Positions 5,772-12,776 of a DNA stretch of 13,721 nucleotides are shown one piece after another. Each line of letters opens with the position of its first letter. Position 1 is the stretch's first letter. Below the pieces are notes generated by a model. It worked only from the letters and a program-made list of their open reading frames with translations. It was not told where the DNA came from and did not search any database. Made by a program: the position numbers and the translations under genes. Source of the DNA: an uncultured Oscillospiraceae bacterium (GTDB lineage Bacteria > Bacillota > Clostridia > Oscillospirales > Oscillospiraceae); assembly GCA_910584835.1 (NCBI GenBank), contig CAJUEG010000069.1, positions 1-13,721 on the forward strand. Reading direction: 5' to 3'.

Positions 5772-7910
5772 CTAAATCGACAGAAATTTCCCGGCATCCG
5801 CCGCCAGCGACAGTCCCATATCGCCGTCATACAGCGCCAGGTTGGCCAGAACCGCGCTGCCATCCTCCAGTACGTCCAAATCTCCCGCCAAGTTCAGGGC
5901 TTCAAAGTGCTGTGGGTAGATGGATACGCCGTACTGGCCCAGTGCCCGGAACAGCGGCCTGCTGCGCTCGCCGGAGCGGAGCCGCCGGACCAGCTCCGCC
6001 CCTTCCCCCAAGGGGATATATACGGTTTTTGTCTCGCTGTCAATCAGGCGGAACCGCTCCGCAACGTTCCGAAAGGGCATGAAATCCCGCTCCATCACTG
6101 TGAGGATGTCCTTCTGATCCAACGCCCGGGGCCCCTTCAGATCCAGCAGCTCCTGGAAGTAGCGGCGAATGGCCTCCGGGCTGTCCGGCCGGCCGCAGAG
6201 GTTCAGGGCCTGCCGCCCTGCGGCCACTGGAATTTCAAACAGGGACGGCGGGGGAGTTTCGCCCTGGAATATGGTGACGACGCTCTCCCCGGCAGGGCGC
6301 TTTCCCTCCCGGTTACACCGGCCCGCCGCCTGGAGAATGGAGTCCAGCCCCGCCTCCTCCCGGAATACGGCGGGGAAATCCACGTCTACCCCGGCCTCAA
6401 TCAACGAAGTGGACACCACCCGGCAGGGCAGGCCGTCCTTCAGCCGCGTTCGGATTTGTTCCAGCGCCGCCTTGCGATGGGCGGGGTACATCAGGGTGGA
6501 CAGATGGAACGCGCCGTCCTTGTCCAGAAGACCGTATATCCGCTGGGCGCTTTTCCGGCTGTTCACGATACAAAGGGCCTGCTTCTGCTGGCTTAGCTGC
6601 TCCGCCACGGCCTCCCGGGACAGCCTTCCCTCCCGGCGGAAGGTGACACGCTGAAAAACCTCCCGGTAAAACACCTCTGGCGGACACAGCTCCACAGGGG
6701 GCCGCTCCGGCAGAAACTCCTTGAAAATCCCGTCCAAAGCGGGCTGGGTGGCGGTACAAAGCACGGCGGAAGTTCCGTAACCCTTCACCAGCTGGGCAAT
6801 GGCAAAGACGCAGGGGCGCAGGTATGGGATGGGCAGCATCTGCGCCTCGTCGAAAATAATGACGCTTTGGGCCAGATTGTGCAGCTTGCGGCACTGGGAG
6901 GACCGACGGCCAAAGAGGGACTCAAAAAACTGTACAGCCGTGGTCACCACCACCGGCATATCCCAGTTTTCAGTGGCCCGGGCCAGGCGGGCATTGTCCG
7001 GCCTGGCCTCATCCTCAATATCGTACAGGACCCCGGAGTGGTGTTCCAGCACGTTGTTATCTCCCAGAATATCCCGGAAAACCTGGGCGTTTTGCTCGAT
7101 GATGGAGGTATAGGGGATCACATAGATCACCCGGCGCAGGCCGTGTGTGCAGGCATGGCGCAGGGCAAAAGCCAGGGAGGCCACTGTTTTGCCGCCCCCG
7201 GTGGGGATGGTGAGGGTAAACAGGCCGGGCTCTTGTGCTGCGCCTTGATCCAGGCAGCGCCGCAGCACGGCGCATCGCTCCCGGTTCAGTTCGTTTTGAG
7301 GCGGAAACCAGCCGGAGATGTGGGATTGAAGCTTTTTCTCCAGATCCTCCATCCGATTTCCGCCGCCCCGTTCCTGTTCCACCCCCGCCATAAAAGTCTC
7401 CGTGTCCAGGAAATCCGCATCCACCAGGCAGGAATAGAGCATCCGAGTGAAAAACATCTCCTCCGGCGGGTTGGAAAATGCCGGGAGGGAGGCCGAGGGC
7501 AGCTTGAGCTCCCCCTGCCAGGCCTCGCAGGGCTCCAGTTTTCCAAGAGCGGCCTTCCTCATGCGGCCGCAAAAGGTGGGCTCATCCTGGTGATCCCCCT
7601 TCCCTCCGCCGTCGGGAAGCCCGCCATGGTGCCCCGCCACGGCAAACGCAGCGCAGATCTGACCTCGCTTGCAGCATTCTGCGGCTCCGGCTGTGGCGTG
7701 ATCCACACGCTTCGCGCTCCCTTGAAGCCGGCGCTGAAATGCATCGGAGTATTTCCCTAAATCATGGGCCAGTCCCGCCAGCCGGCCCTGCTCCTCCGCG
7801 CCAAAAGAGTCGGCAAATGCGGCGCACAGGTCAGCCGTTCCCTTCAGATGTTCTGCAACTGTTTGGCTTCTGCCGTCCTGGGCAAGGTGGGCGAGATATC
7901 CTGTTCCCAT
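5772..7910 (-). CDS. cas3: Cas3, HD nuclease-helicase effector
   Basis: A 712-residue fused Cas3, within the normal range for I-C. Recruited by Cascade after R-loop formation, it nicks and degrades the target strand while translocating. The N-terminal HD nuclease has H21, H49-D50 (GLAHDLGKYSDAFQ), H71, H94-H95 and D164. The SF2 helicase core has Walker A IPTGGGKT (235-242), the DEAQ box IIFDEAQML (351-359), TAT (386-388), motif V STSLIEAGVDVDF (500-512) and motif VI QAAGRCNREG (527-536). All key residues are intact, so it should be active. It is the first gene of the cas operon. Its ATG is preceded by GAAGG about 10 bases upstream and lies roughly 70 bp downstream of a promoter at 7985-8012. 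Confidence 0.97.
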   Translation of the reverse strand: MGTGYLAHLAQDGRSQTVAEHLKGTADLCAAFADSFGAEEQGRLAGLAHDLGKYSDAFQRRLQGSAKRVDHATAGAAECCKRGQICAAFAVAGHHGGLPDGGGKGDHQDEPTFCGRMRKAALGKLEPCEAWQGELKLPSASLPAFSNPPEEMFFTRMLYSCLVDADFLDTETFMAGVEQERGGGNRMEDLEKKLQSHISGWFPPQNELNRERCAVLRRCLDQGAAQEPGLFTLTIPTGGGKTVASLAFALRHACTHGLRRVIYVIPYTSIIEQNAQVFRDILGDNNVLEHHSGVLYDIEDEARPDNARLARATENWDMPVVVTTAVQFFESLFGRRSSQCRKLHNLAQSVIIFDEAQMLPIPYLRPCVFAIAQLVKGYGTSAVLCTATQPALDGIFKEFLPERPPVELCPPEVFYREVFQRVTFRREGRLSREAVAEQLSQQKQALCIVNSRKSAQRIYGLLDKDGAFHLSTLMYPAHRKAALEQIRTRLKDGLPCRVVSTSLIEAGVDVDFPAVFREEAGLDSILQAAGRCNREGKRPAGESVVTIFQGETPPPSLFEIPVAAGRQALNLCGRPDSPEAIRRYFQELLDLKGPRALDQKDILTVMERDFMPFRNVAERFRLIDSETKTVYIPLGEGAELVRRLRSGERSRPLFRALGQYGVSIYPQHFEALNLAGDLDVLEDGSAVLANLALYDGDMGLSLAADAGKFLSI

Positions 7911-7984
7911 GTCGTCATGTCCTTCTTTCCAGCTGATTTTACGTATTACGGATTACGCAGCATAGACCAATCCTATTTTACTTA

Positions 7985-8012
7985 ATTATAGCAATTTTTT
8001 GCCTGTGTGCAA
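7985..8012 (-). promoter_or_regulatory. Probable promoter of the cas operon
   Basis: On the minus strand a perfect TATAAT (7985-7990) is preceded by TGC, making an extended -10. TTGCAC (8007-8012) lies 16 bases further upstream as a partial -35. The start point would be near 7978, giving a 5' UTR of about 68 bases before the cas3 ATG. No other equally good promoter is visible closer to cas3. It lies in the 3' end of the open frame left by the decayed nucleotidyltransferase gene. Confidence 0.65.
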
Positions 8013-8054
8013 GCAGATTTCGACAGCTTGAGACAGAGGACTTGCAGCCGACTT

Positions 8055-8084
8055 AACAAGAGACTGTCTTGACAATCTCTTGTT
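8055..8084. repeat. Interrupted inverted repeat upstream of the cas promoter
   Basis: AACAAGAGA (8055-8063) pairs perfectly with TCTCTTGTT (8076-8084). Inside, TGTC and GACA add four more pairs after one C-A mismatch, with TT as the loop. It lies 42 bases upstream of the cas -35 box. There is no following T-run on either strand, so a terminator is unlikely. It could be an operator or the remnant of a mobile element end. Confidence 0.5.
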
Positions 8085-8279
8085 GAAAAACTGCATGGAA
8101 ATTGGCCTAAACAACCACAAGCGATGATTTTTCCGCCTCTCTCCTTGAGGTGATGGTAGCCGTTGATAACATACTTTCTCCAGTGTTGCCAACGCTTTTC
8201 CGATAGCTCGTTGTCCAAATTGCTGTCCAACCGATTTCCCGCAAAAAACCGCTTTTTAAAAGTGCGCCGGAAAACAGGG

Positions 8280-8313
8280 AAAAGCACCGAAAACAATTGT
8301 TTTCGGTGCTTTT
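8280..8313. terminator. 34-bp perfect palindrome, likely bidirectional terminator
   Basis: AAAAGCACCGAAAACAA followed by its exact complement TTGTTTTCGGTGCTTTT forms a hairpin of up to 15 bp with A-runs and T-runs on the two sides, the layout of a Rho-independent terminator that works on both strands. It lies about 45 bp beyond the last recognisable part of the nucleotidyltransferase remnant, where that gene's original terminator would be expected. Confidence 0.65.
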
Positions 8314-8711
8314 CTGATGATAAAGTGGCTTGCCACGGCGAAATCACTATCTGGCACCAGACACATGGCATCCCTTCCCGCTCGACATTGCGGCAAAACG
8401 GCAATGCGTCCACAAGGATCAGCACATCAATATCTGACCCCGGCTCCGCGTCGCCTCTGGCATAGGAGCCAAACAGGATGGCTTCGATCTTATTTTGAGG
8501 GAACAAAGATGTTACGCTGCCGCACAGCTCCTCAACAATCTTTTCCACTTCCTGATTTGTCGGCACAGGGCATCCTCCTTCCCCTATAATGCGCTGTTTG
8601 TTTGAACTTAGTGCACCATAGCGGGTAGAAAAATACAAGCGGTACCCACACAAATCCTGCTCCGTATACCATGGAACGGTCATCCCGCTTTATAGAATCC
8701 GCATCCTTGCT

Positions 8712-9404
8712 TCAAATCTCCAAGCTTTGCGGATCGAAATACTCCCTCAAATCGGTATAGACACGCTCTCCAATCCTGCGCACCCCGCGCTCAAAATGGT
8801 TGCGCACCAAGTCCTCAACGGAATCCTTTTCCTTTTCCTCAATGGCCCGGACCAAGGCCCGGTGTTCCTCGGAAACCCCTCCGTAACTGTAGCCGCCCTG
8901 CATATCCAGCATACAAAAGCGGTGATAATCCGCCTTGGCCGAGTAGATATACTCCCATAGATAGGCTTTCTGTGTGACCTTGTACCAGACTTCGTGCATG
9001 GCCTTGTCGGTGGCATAAAAGTAGACGGGATCGGGAGGGTTCCCACTTTGGTAGCTCTTCAGCTCTTCCTCCATCAAGGCCAGGAAATGATGCACCCTGA
9101 TCAAATCCTTAGGCTTGCATATGTCGATGAAATCTCGAATAACCGCCGATTCTACCGCAATACGCAGATAGATGATCTGATTGACGATATGGTAGCGTAT
9201 ACGGGTGACACAGGTGCCCTTGCGGGGGATAATCTCCACCAGACCTGCCCCTTGGAGGCGTTGGAGGACGCTTCGTATGGGCGTACGGGAGACCTGGAAC
9301 CGATCGCACAGCGAGTGTTCACTGAGCATATCCCCCGGGCGCAGCTTCAGATTCACGATGTCCGTTTCCAACTCCCGATAAATGATCTCGTTGCGGCTCT
9401 CCAT
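8712..9404 (-). CDS. GntR-family transcriptional regulator, FCD (FadR-like) type
   Basis: A 230-residue regulator. The winged helix-turn-helix at about residues 5-70 has the family pattern LRPGDMLSEHSLCDRFQVSRTPIR and then LQGAGLVEIIPRKGTCV. The C-terminal FCD helical domain carries the expected metal-binding residues D133 and H137 (ATDKAMHEV), H181 (SEEHRALV) and H203 (VRNHFERG). Such domains usually bind a small organic acid that releases the protein from DNA. A strong AAAGGAGG lies 8 bases before the ATG. It is transcribed divergently from the TRAP operon, and palindromic sites lie over both promoters, so it probably represses itself and the operon, with the transported substrate or a breakdown product as inducer. 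The ligand cannot be deduced here. Confidence 0.94.
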   Translation of the reverse strand: MESRNEIIYRELETDIVNLKLRPGDMLSEHSLCDRFQVSRTPIRSVLQRLQGAGLVEIIPRKGTCVTRIRYHIVNQIIYLRIAVESAVIRDFIDICKPKDLIRVHHFLALMEEELKSYQSGNPPDPVYFYATDKAMHEVWYKVTQKAYLWEYIYSAKADYHRFCMLDMQGGYSYGGVSEEHRALVRAIEEKEKDSVEDLVRNHFERGVRRIGERVYTDLREYFDPQSLEI

Positions 9405-9438
9405 TGAGAAAGCCTCCTTTTTTCCCAGTATCTCATTT

Positions 9439-9448
9439 TTGTATACAA
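9439..9448. promoter_or_regulatory. Putative GntR operator 1 (over the gntR start)
   Basis: TTGTATACAA, a perfect palindrome with the GT-Nx-AC core known for GntR-family operators. It overlaps the predicted gntR transcription start and the edge of its -10 box. Confidence 0.68.
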
Positions 9449-9476
9449 GTATAATCTATCCCGTTTTCTCCGTCAA
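9448..9476 (-). promoter_or_regulatory. Promoter of the gntR gene
   Basis: TTGACG (9471-9476, minus strand) and TATACT (9448-9453) are separated by 17 bases, near-consensus sigma-A boxes. Transcription should start near 9441. The TTGTATACAA palindrome at 9439-9448 covers the start point and touches the -10 box, suggesting autorepression. Confidence 0.78.
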
Positions 9477-9508
9477 GAGCCAGAGAAAAATTCCACCCTG
9501 TTTATCCC

Positions 9509-9518
9509 TTGTGCACAA
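9509..9518. promoter_or_regulatory. Putative GntR operator 2 (between the promoters)
   Basis: TTGTGCACAA, a perfect palindrome differing from operator 1 only in the two central bases. Its centre is 70 bp from that of operator 1 and it lies between the two -35 boxes. Confidence 0.58.
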
Positions 9519-9525
9519 ATGCTCG

Positions 9526-9544
9526 TTGTATATTTTGTACAAAA
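9526..9544. promoter_or_regulatory. Possible GntR operator 3, composite
   Basis: This stretch holds TTGTATATTT (7 of 10 matching operator 1) overlapping a perfect 12-bp palindrome, TTTTGTACAAAA (9533-9544), in which GT and AC are directly adjacent rather than two bases apart. It is just upstream of the TRAP operon -35 box. It is the least regular member of the group. Confidence 0.4.
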
Positions 9545-9561
9545 ACACATGGGATTTTCCC

Positions 9562-9591
9562 TTGACACCAGCTGAGGCAATCTGCTATTAT
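9562..9591 (+). promoter_or_regulatory. Promoter of the TRAP transporter operon
   Basis: A consensus TTGACA (9562-9567) and TATTAT (9586-9591) are separated by 18 bases, with TGC just before the -10 box. The start would be near 9598, leaving an untranslated leader of about 195 bases before the binding-protein gene. Confidence 0.8.
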
Positions 9592-9603
9592 GATGGCAAG
9601 CTG

Positions 9604-9613
9604 ATGTATACAA
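9604..9613. promoter_or_regulatory. Putative GntR operator 4 (over the TRAP operon start)
   Basis: ATGTATACAA, one change from operator 1, centred about 11 bases after the predicted start of the TRAP operon. This is a classic repression position. Confidence 0.66.
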
Positions 9614-9735
9614 GATTGTTCCTTTTGAAAAGACCGTTTTGCTTGGTACAGATACCGCTCAGGCCCGCATTTCCAGCGAAAATTGGCTTCCTGGCGGTGA
9701 CTGTTTCCAAACGGACTGCTTTCCTGCCGGACAAT

Positions 9736-9745
9736 ATGTATACAT
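9736..9745. promoter_or_regulatory. Putative GntR operator 5 (in the untranslated leader)
   Basis: ATGTATACAT, a perfect palindrome of the same type, in the 5' UTR about 50 bases before the binding-protein ATG. It could act as a roadblock or as a partner for looping with the promoter-region sites. Confidence 0.55.
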
Positions 9746-9752
9746 CAAAAAC

Positions 9753-9769
9753 CTGCCGCGGCGCGGCAG
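9753..9769 (+). promoter_or_regulatory. GC-rich hairpin just upstream of the binding-protein ribosome site
   Basis: CTGCCG and CGGCAG form a 6-bp stem with a CGGCG loop, ending 10 bases before GGAGG (9780-9784). It may stabilise the mRNA 5' end or tune translation. The rest of the untranslated leader (about 9614-9735) shows no known riboswitch or convincing small gene. Confidence 0.4.
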
Positions 9770-9793
9770 CAAAATGAATGGAGGAACCAAATA

Positions 9794-10885
9794 ATGAAAG
9801 TCAAGAAGCTTCTCTCGCTCATCCTGGCCGGCGTTATGATGCTGGGTCTGCTGGCCGCCTGCAGCAGCGGCCAGACTCAGCAGTCCCAAGCCCCCGCCCA
9901 GTCTCAGGCTGCCGAGCCCGCGGAGAGCAAGGCCGCCGAGCCCGTCGATGACGGGCAGACCTACACCATCAACCTGGGGCACACCATGAGCACCGCCCAC
10001 CCCCGGCATACCGCCCTGCTGGAGTTTGAGAAATACGTGGAGGAGAAGACCAACGGCAAGGTCCAGATTGAGCTGCACCCCGCCGGAGTGCTGGGTTCCG
10101 AGCCTGAAATGCAGGAATCCATGAGAATGGGCACCCTGGAGGCCTTCGTGGGCGGCCCCTTCGACACCATTTCCGTCAAGCTGAATCTGTTCCTGATGCC
10201 CTTCTTCTTTGACAACCAGGAGGCCCTCATGCGCGCCGCCAAGGACGAGCAGGTGCTCAGCATCATTTCCGAGGACGCCGAAGCCAACGGCCTGAAGGTC
10301 CTGGCCATCGGCGACGGCGGCGCCCGCCAGATTACCAACTCCAAGCGCCGCATCGTCACCCCCGACGACATGAAGGGCCTGAAGCTGCGCACGCCCTCTA
10401 TCGAGGCCATTACATACTGCATGCAGACCCTGGGCGCCAACTACATTTCCATGCCTCTGGCCGACGTCTACATGGCCCTGAAAAACGGCACTGTGGACGG
10501 TCAGGAGAACCCGGTCGCCACCATCTATGACCAGAAGCTCCACGAGGTCCAGCCCTATATCCTCTACGTGAACTACCAGTATCATCCCGAGGTCATGACC
10601 ATGAACGCCAAGTTCTTCAACGACCTGCCCGCCGAGTATCAGCAGATCCTCACCGACGGCGCCTGGCTCTTTGTGGAGACCGAGAACAAGCTGGCCCTTG
10701 AAAACGCGGAGGCCCGCCTGCAGGAGATGAGGGACGCCGGCTGCGACGTCTATACCCCCACCGATGAGGAGCGGCAGGCCTTTATCGACGCCTGCGCCCC
10801 GGTGTATGACCACTTTGTCAACGAGCTGAAGTACTTCACTCAGGAGGAGCTGGATCTGGTCAAGTCCCTGGCGGAAGGCAAGTAA
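9794..10885 (+). CDS. dctP: TRAP transporter substrate-binding lipoprotein, DctP family
   Basis: A 363-residue binding protein anchored outside the membrane that passes an organic acid to the TRAP permease. The first 23 residues are a lipoprotein signal (MKVKK, a hydrophobic core, then lipobox LLAAC with C23), followed by a Gln/Ala/Ser-rich linker to about residue 55. The mature domain has the DctP pattern: INLGHTMSTAHPRHTALLEF, HPAGVLGSEPEMQESMRMG, MKGLKLRTP with R199 as the likely carboxylate-binding arginine, and KNGTVDGQENP. Substrates of this family are mostly carboxylates such as C4-dicarboxylates, keto acids and sugar acids, and the sequence does not decide between them. GGAGG lies 9 bases before the ATG. 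It is the first gene of its operon, with a stable hairpin after it. Confidence 0.95.
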   Translation: MKVKKLLSLILAGVMMLGLLAACSSGQTQQSQAPAQSQAAEPAESKAAEPVDDGQTYTINLGHTMSTAHPRHTALLEFEKYVEEKTNGKVQIELHPAGVLGSEPEMQESMRMGTLEAFVGGPFDTISVKLNLFLMPFFFDNQEALMRAAKDEQVLSIISEDAEANGLKVLAIGDGGARQITNSKRRIVTPDDMKGLKLRTPSIEAITYCMQTLGANYISMPLADVYMALKNGTVDGQENPVATIYDQKLHEVQPYILYVNYQYHPEVMTMNAKFFNDLPAEYQQILTDGAWLFVETENKLALENAEARLQEMRDAGCDVYTPTDEERQAFIDACAPVYDHFVNELKYFTQEELDLVKSLAEGK

Positions 10886-10895
10886 TCCGATTTGA

Positions 10896-10937
10896 TGTTC
10901 CAAAACAGCCTGACCCCGGTCAGGCTGTTTTGGAACA
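10896..10937 (+). terminator. 20-bp intercistronic hairpin after dctP
   Basis: The 20 bases at 10896-10915 (starting TGTTCCAAAACAGCC) pair perfectly with 10918-10937, leaving a CC between the arms. Only a short GTTTTGG lies on the 3' side and no free T-run follows, so complete termination is unlikely. It sits 10 bases after the binding-protein stop and 15 bases before the small-permease ATG. A likely role is to protect the dctP message or cause partial termination, giving more binding protein than permease. Confidence 0.7.
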
Positions 10938-10952
10938 GGAAAGGTGCAGAAA

Positions 10953-11480
10953 ATGAATAAAGTTATCAAGGCTCTGGATAAGGTGATCTCGTTTATCCTG
11001 GTCGTTCTGGTGGGGTTTCTGGCCGTGGGCATCAGCGTGACCGTTGTCCTGCGTTATTTCTTTGGGCTGTCCTATGCCATGCTCGAGGAATTCCTCACCA
11101 TGTCCTTTATCTTCACCACCCTGTTCGGCTCCGCCATCGCCATCCGGGAAAAGCAGCATATCTCTATTGGCTTCCTGGCCGACAAGATCGTGGGAAAGAG
11201 CGAGGCCAGGCGGAAGGTTTCCACCATCCTGATCGATGGCTCCATCATCTTTGTCTGTTCGACCATGTTCGTGTATTCCTGCAAGTGGATCGCCGAGGTG
11301 GGCGACCTGCTCTCCCAGAACTCCCATCTTCCCATGAAAGTCTATTACATTGCTGTGCCTATCACCCTCGCGCTGACGGTTTTTTACTCGGTCGTGGATA
11401 TTCTGGGCCTGTTTGTGAAAATCGAGAGCGCCGACGGCGGTTACAGCACGGATGACAAGCTTCCGGAGGAACAAGTATGA
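10953..11480 (+). CDS. dctQ: TRAP transporter small permease, DctQ family
   Basis: A 175-residue membrane protein with four predicted helices at about 11-33, 46-64, 91-110 and 130-154. The signature VLRYFFGLSYAMLEEFLTMS, then GSAIAIREKQHISIGFL, is the DctQ pattern. It pairs with the large permease to form the sodium-driven TRAP transporter; fused forms exist but here the two are separate. The ATG at 10953 was chosen because AAAGG lies 8 bases upstream; an in-frame GTG at 10944 would add three residues but has poor spacing. The stop overlaps the next start (ATGA), indicating coupled translation. The name follows the family and does not fix the substrate. Confidence 0.94.
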   Translation: MNKVIKALDKVISFILVVLVGFLAVGISVTVVLRYFFGLSYAMLEEFLTMSFIFTTLFGSAIAIREKQHISIGFLADKIVGKSEARRKVSTILIDGSIIFVCSTMFVYSCKWIAEVGDLLSQNSHLPMKVYYIAVPITLALTVFYSVVDILGLFVKIESADGGYSTDDKLPEEQV

Positions 11481-12748
11481 ATCTAATCATCCTTTTTGTG
11501 GCGCTGATCGTCTTCATCCTGATCGGCGTCCCCATCGGATACGCCTTGGGCGGCGCGGGAATCATCAGCTTTTTTGCGTCCAACCCAGACTTTCTGATGC
11601 TTGTGCCCCAGCGGGTCTTTGCGGGACTGAACTCCTACATCCTGATCGCCATGCCGCTGTTCATGCTGGCCGGCGAGCTGATGAACCACGGCGGACTCAC
11701 AAAGCGGCTGGTCAACTTTGCCCTCCTGATCTGCAAGCCCTTCCGGGGCGGCCTGGGCGAGGTGAACGTGGTCGCCTCCATGATTTTCGGCGGGATCACC
11801 GGCTCCTCTGTGGCGGATACCTCCGCCCTGGGCTCCATGCTGATCCCGGATATGGTGGAGCAGGGCTATTCCAAAGAGTTCTCCACCGGCGTCACGGTGG
11901 CCTCCTCCACCGTGGGCATGATTATTCCCCCCTCCATCCCCATGCTGATGTTTGCCATGGTGTCCGGCGTTTCGGTGGGCAAGCTCTTCATGGGCGGCGT
12001 CATCCCGGGCCTGCTTATCGGCCTGTTCCAGCTGGCCTTCGTGTGGGCCGTCTCGGAAAAGCGGGGCTATCACAAGATCGAGGCCAAGGTCACCGCGGGC
12101 GTGGGAAAGGTGATCTTTGACGGCCTGGTCGCTCTGGCGATGCCGCTGATGATCCTGGTGTTCACCACCAGGGGCGTGGTCACCGCCAGCGAGAGCGCCG
12201 CCGTCGCCGTGGTGTACGCCGTCGTGGTGGGTTTCCTGTACCGGGACCTCAAATGGAAACACATCGTTGCCTCCCTGAAAAAGACGGCCATCATGACCGC
12301 CACGATCATGATCATCGGCGGCTTCACCAACGTGTTCACCTACATCCTGGCCATCAATCAGGTCCCCACCGCCATCGCCAACTTCATTCTGGGGTCCAAC
12401 ATCCCCAGCTGGATCATCTTCATCCTCTTTGACATCCTGGTTCTGGTCCTGGGCACCTTCCTGGACGTGGTGCCCTGCATCATGCTCATTGCACCTATCC
12501 TTATGCCGGTCATGTCCCAGCTGGGGATGAATGAGATCACCTTTGGCATGATCCTGGTGGTGGGCCTGGCCATCGGCCTGGTCACGCCGCCGGTGGGCAT
12601 GTGCCTCAACGTGGGGAGCAAGATCAGCAATATGCCCATCATGGACGTGTTCAAGTCCTCCGCGCCCTTCCTGGTCTGCAACCTGGTCGTGCTGCTCCTG
12701 GTGACCTTTGTGGAGCCCGTTTCCCAGTGGCTGCCGTCCTTTCTGTAG
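11477..12748 (+). CDS. dctM: TRAP transporter large permease, DctM family
   Basis: A 423-residue, highly hydrophobic protein of normal DctM length with about 11-12 membrane segments, the channel-forming and ion-coupled subunit. Family motifs are intact: GVPIGYALGGAGIISFF (17-33), MPLFMLAGELMNHGG (59-73), GGITGSSVADTSALGS (105-120), IIPPSIPMLMF (149-159), LGTFLDVVPCIMLIAPI and GLVTPPVGMCLN near the C-terminus. GGAGGA lies 6 bases before the ATG, and the start overlaps the small-permease stop by 4 bp, keeping the two subunits in balance. It is followed after 28 bp by the aldolase gene. Confidence 0.96.
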   Translation: MNLIILFVALIVFILIGVPIGYALGGAGIISFFASNPDFLMLVPQRVFAGLNSYILIAMPLFMLAGELMNHGGLTKRLVNFALLICKPFRGGLGEVNVVASMIFGGITGSSVADTSALGSMLIPDMVEQGYSKEFSTGVTVASSTVGMIIPPSIPMLMFAMVSGVSVGKLFMGGVIPGLLIGLFQLAFVWAVSEKRGYHKIEAKVTAGVGKVIFDGLVALAMPLMILVFTTRGVVTASESAAVAVVYAVVVGFLYRDLKWKHIVASLKKTAIMTATIMIIGGFTNVFTYILAINQVPTAIANFILGSNIPSWIIFILFDILVLVLGTFLDVVPCIMLIAPILMPVMSQLGMNEITFGMILVVGLAIGLVTPPVGMCLNVGSKISNMPIMDVFKSSAPFLVCNLVVLLLVTFVEPVSQWLPSFL

Positions 12749-12776
12749 GGTTTTTTGAAAAGGAGATTGCGTCTAT

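Larger units (their letters stand above)
7982..8566 (-). pseudogene. MNT-type nucleotidyltransferase, internally deleted remnant
   Basis: The N-terminal part is a clear MNT/Pol-beta nucleotidyltransferase: KIEAILFGSYARGD then SDIDVLILVD, with the GS motif and the D-x-D metal-binding pair. Such proteins are often the antidote half of HEPN/MNT toxin-antitoxin pairs. GTG at 8566 is the likely start, with AAGGAGG 7 bases upstream. Directly after LILVD (near 8408) the frame jumps to ALPFCRNVEREGM, which resembles the family's C-terminal end. The 45-50 residues normally between them appear to be missing. Recognisable similarity ends near 8360. The remaining open frame down to 7982 looks like nothing I know, and it contains a terminator-like palindrome and the cas promoter, so it is probably non-coding. 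No HEPN partner gene is present. A functional short protein is less likely. Confidence 0.6.

Noticed and set aside
7982..8357. A HEPN toxin gene or a transposase fragment in the tail region beside the nucleotidyltransferase remnant
   Set aside because: I read the minus-strand frames and saw no HEPN R-x4-6-H motif or transposase motif; the only structured elements are the palindrome, the interrupted inverted repeat and the cas promoter.
8567..8683. Longer N-terminus of the nucleotidyltransferase from an ATG at 8683
   Set aside because: The first 39 residues do not resemble the family, and GTG at 8566 has AAGGAGG at ideal spacing.
9604..9777. A 57-codon open frame in the untranslated leader of the TRAP operon
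   Set aside because: It begins within operator 4, has no ribosome binding site and resembles no leader peptide.
9659..11032. Minus-strand open frame of 457 codons opposite the binding-protein gene
   Set aside because: It is a shadow caused by GC-rich third positions of dctP, has a low-complexity Gly/Leu/Val/His composition and matches no family. The same applies to 11483-12262 and 12651-13652 on the minus strand and 2568-3494 on the plus strand.
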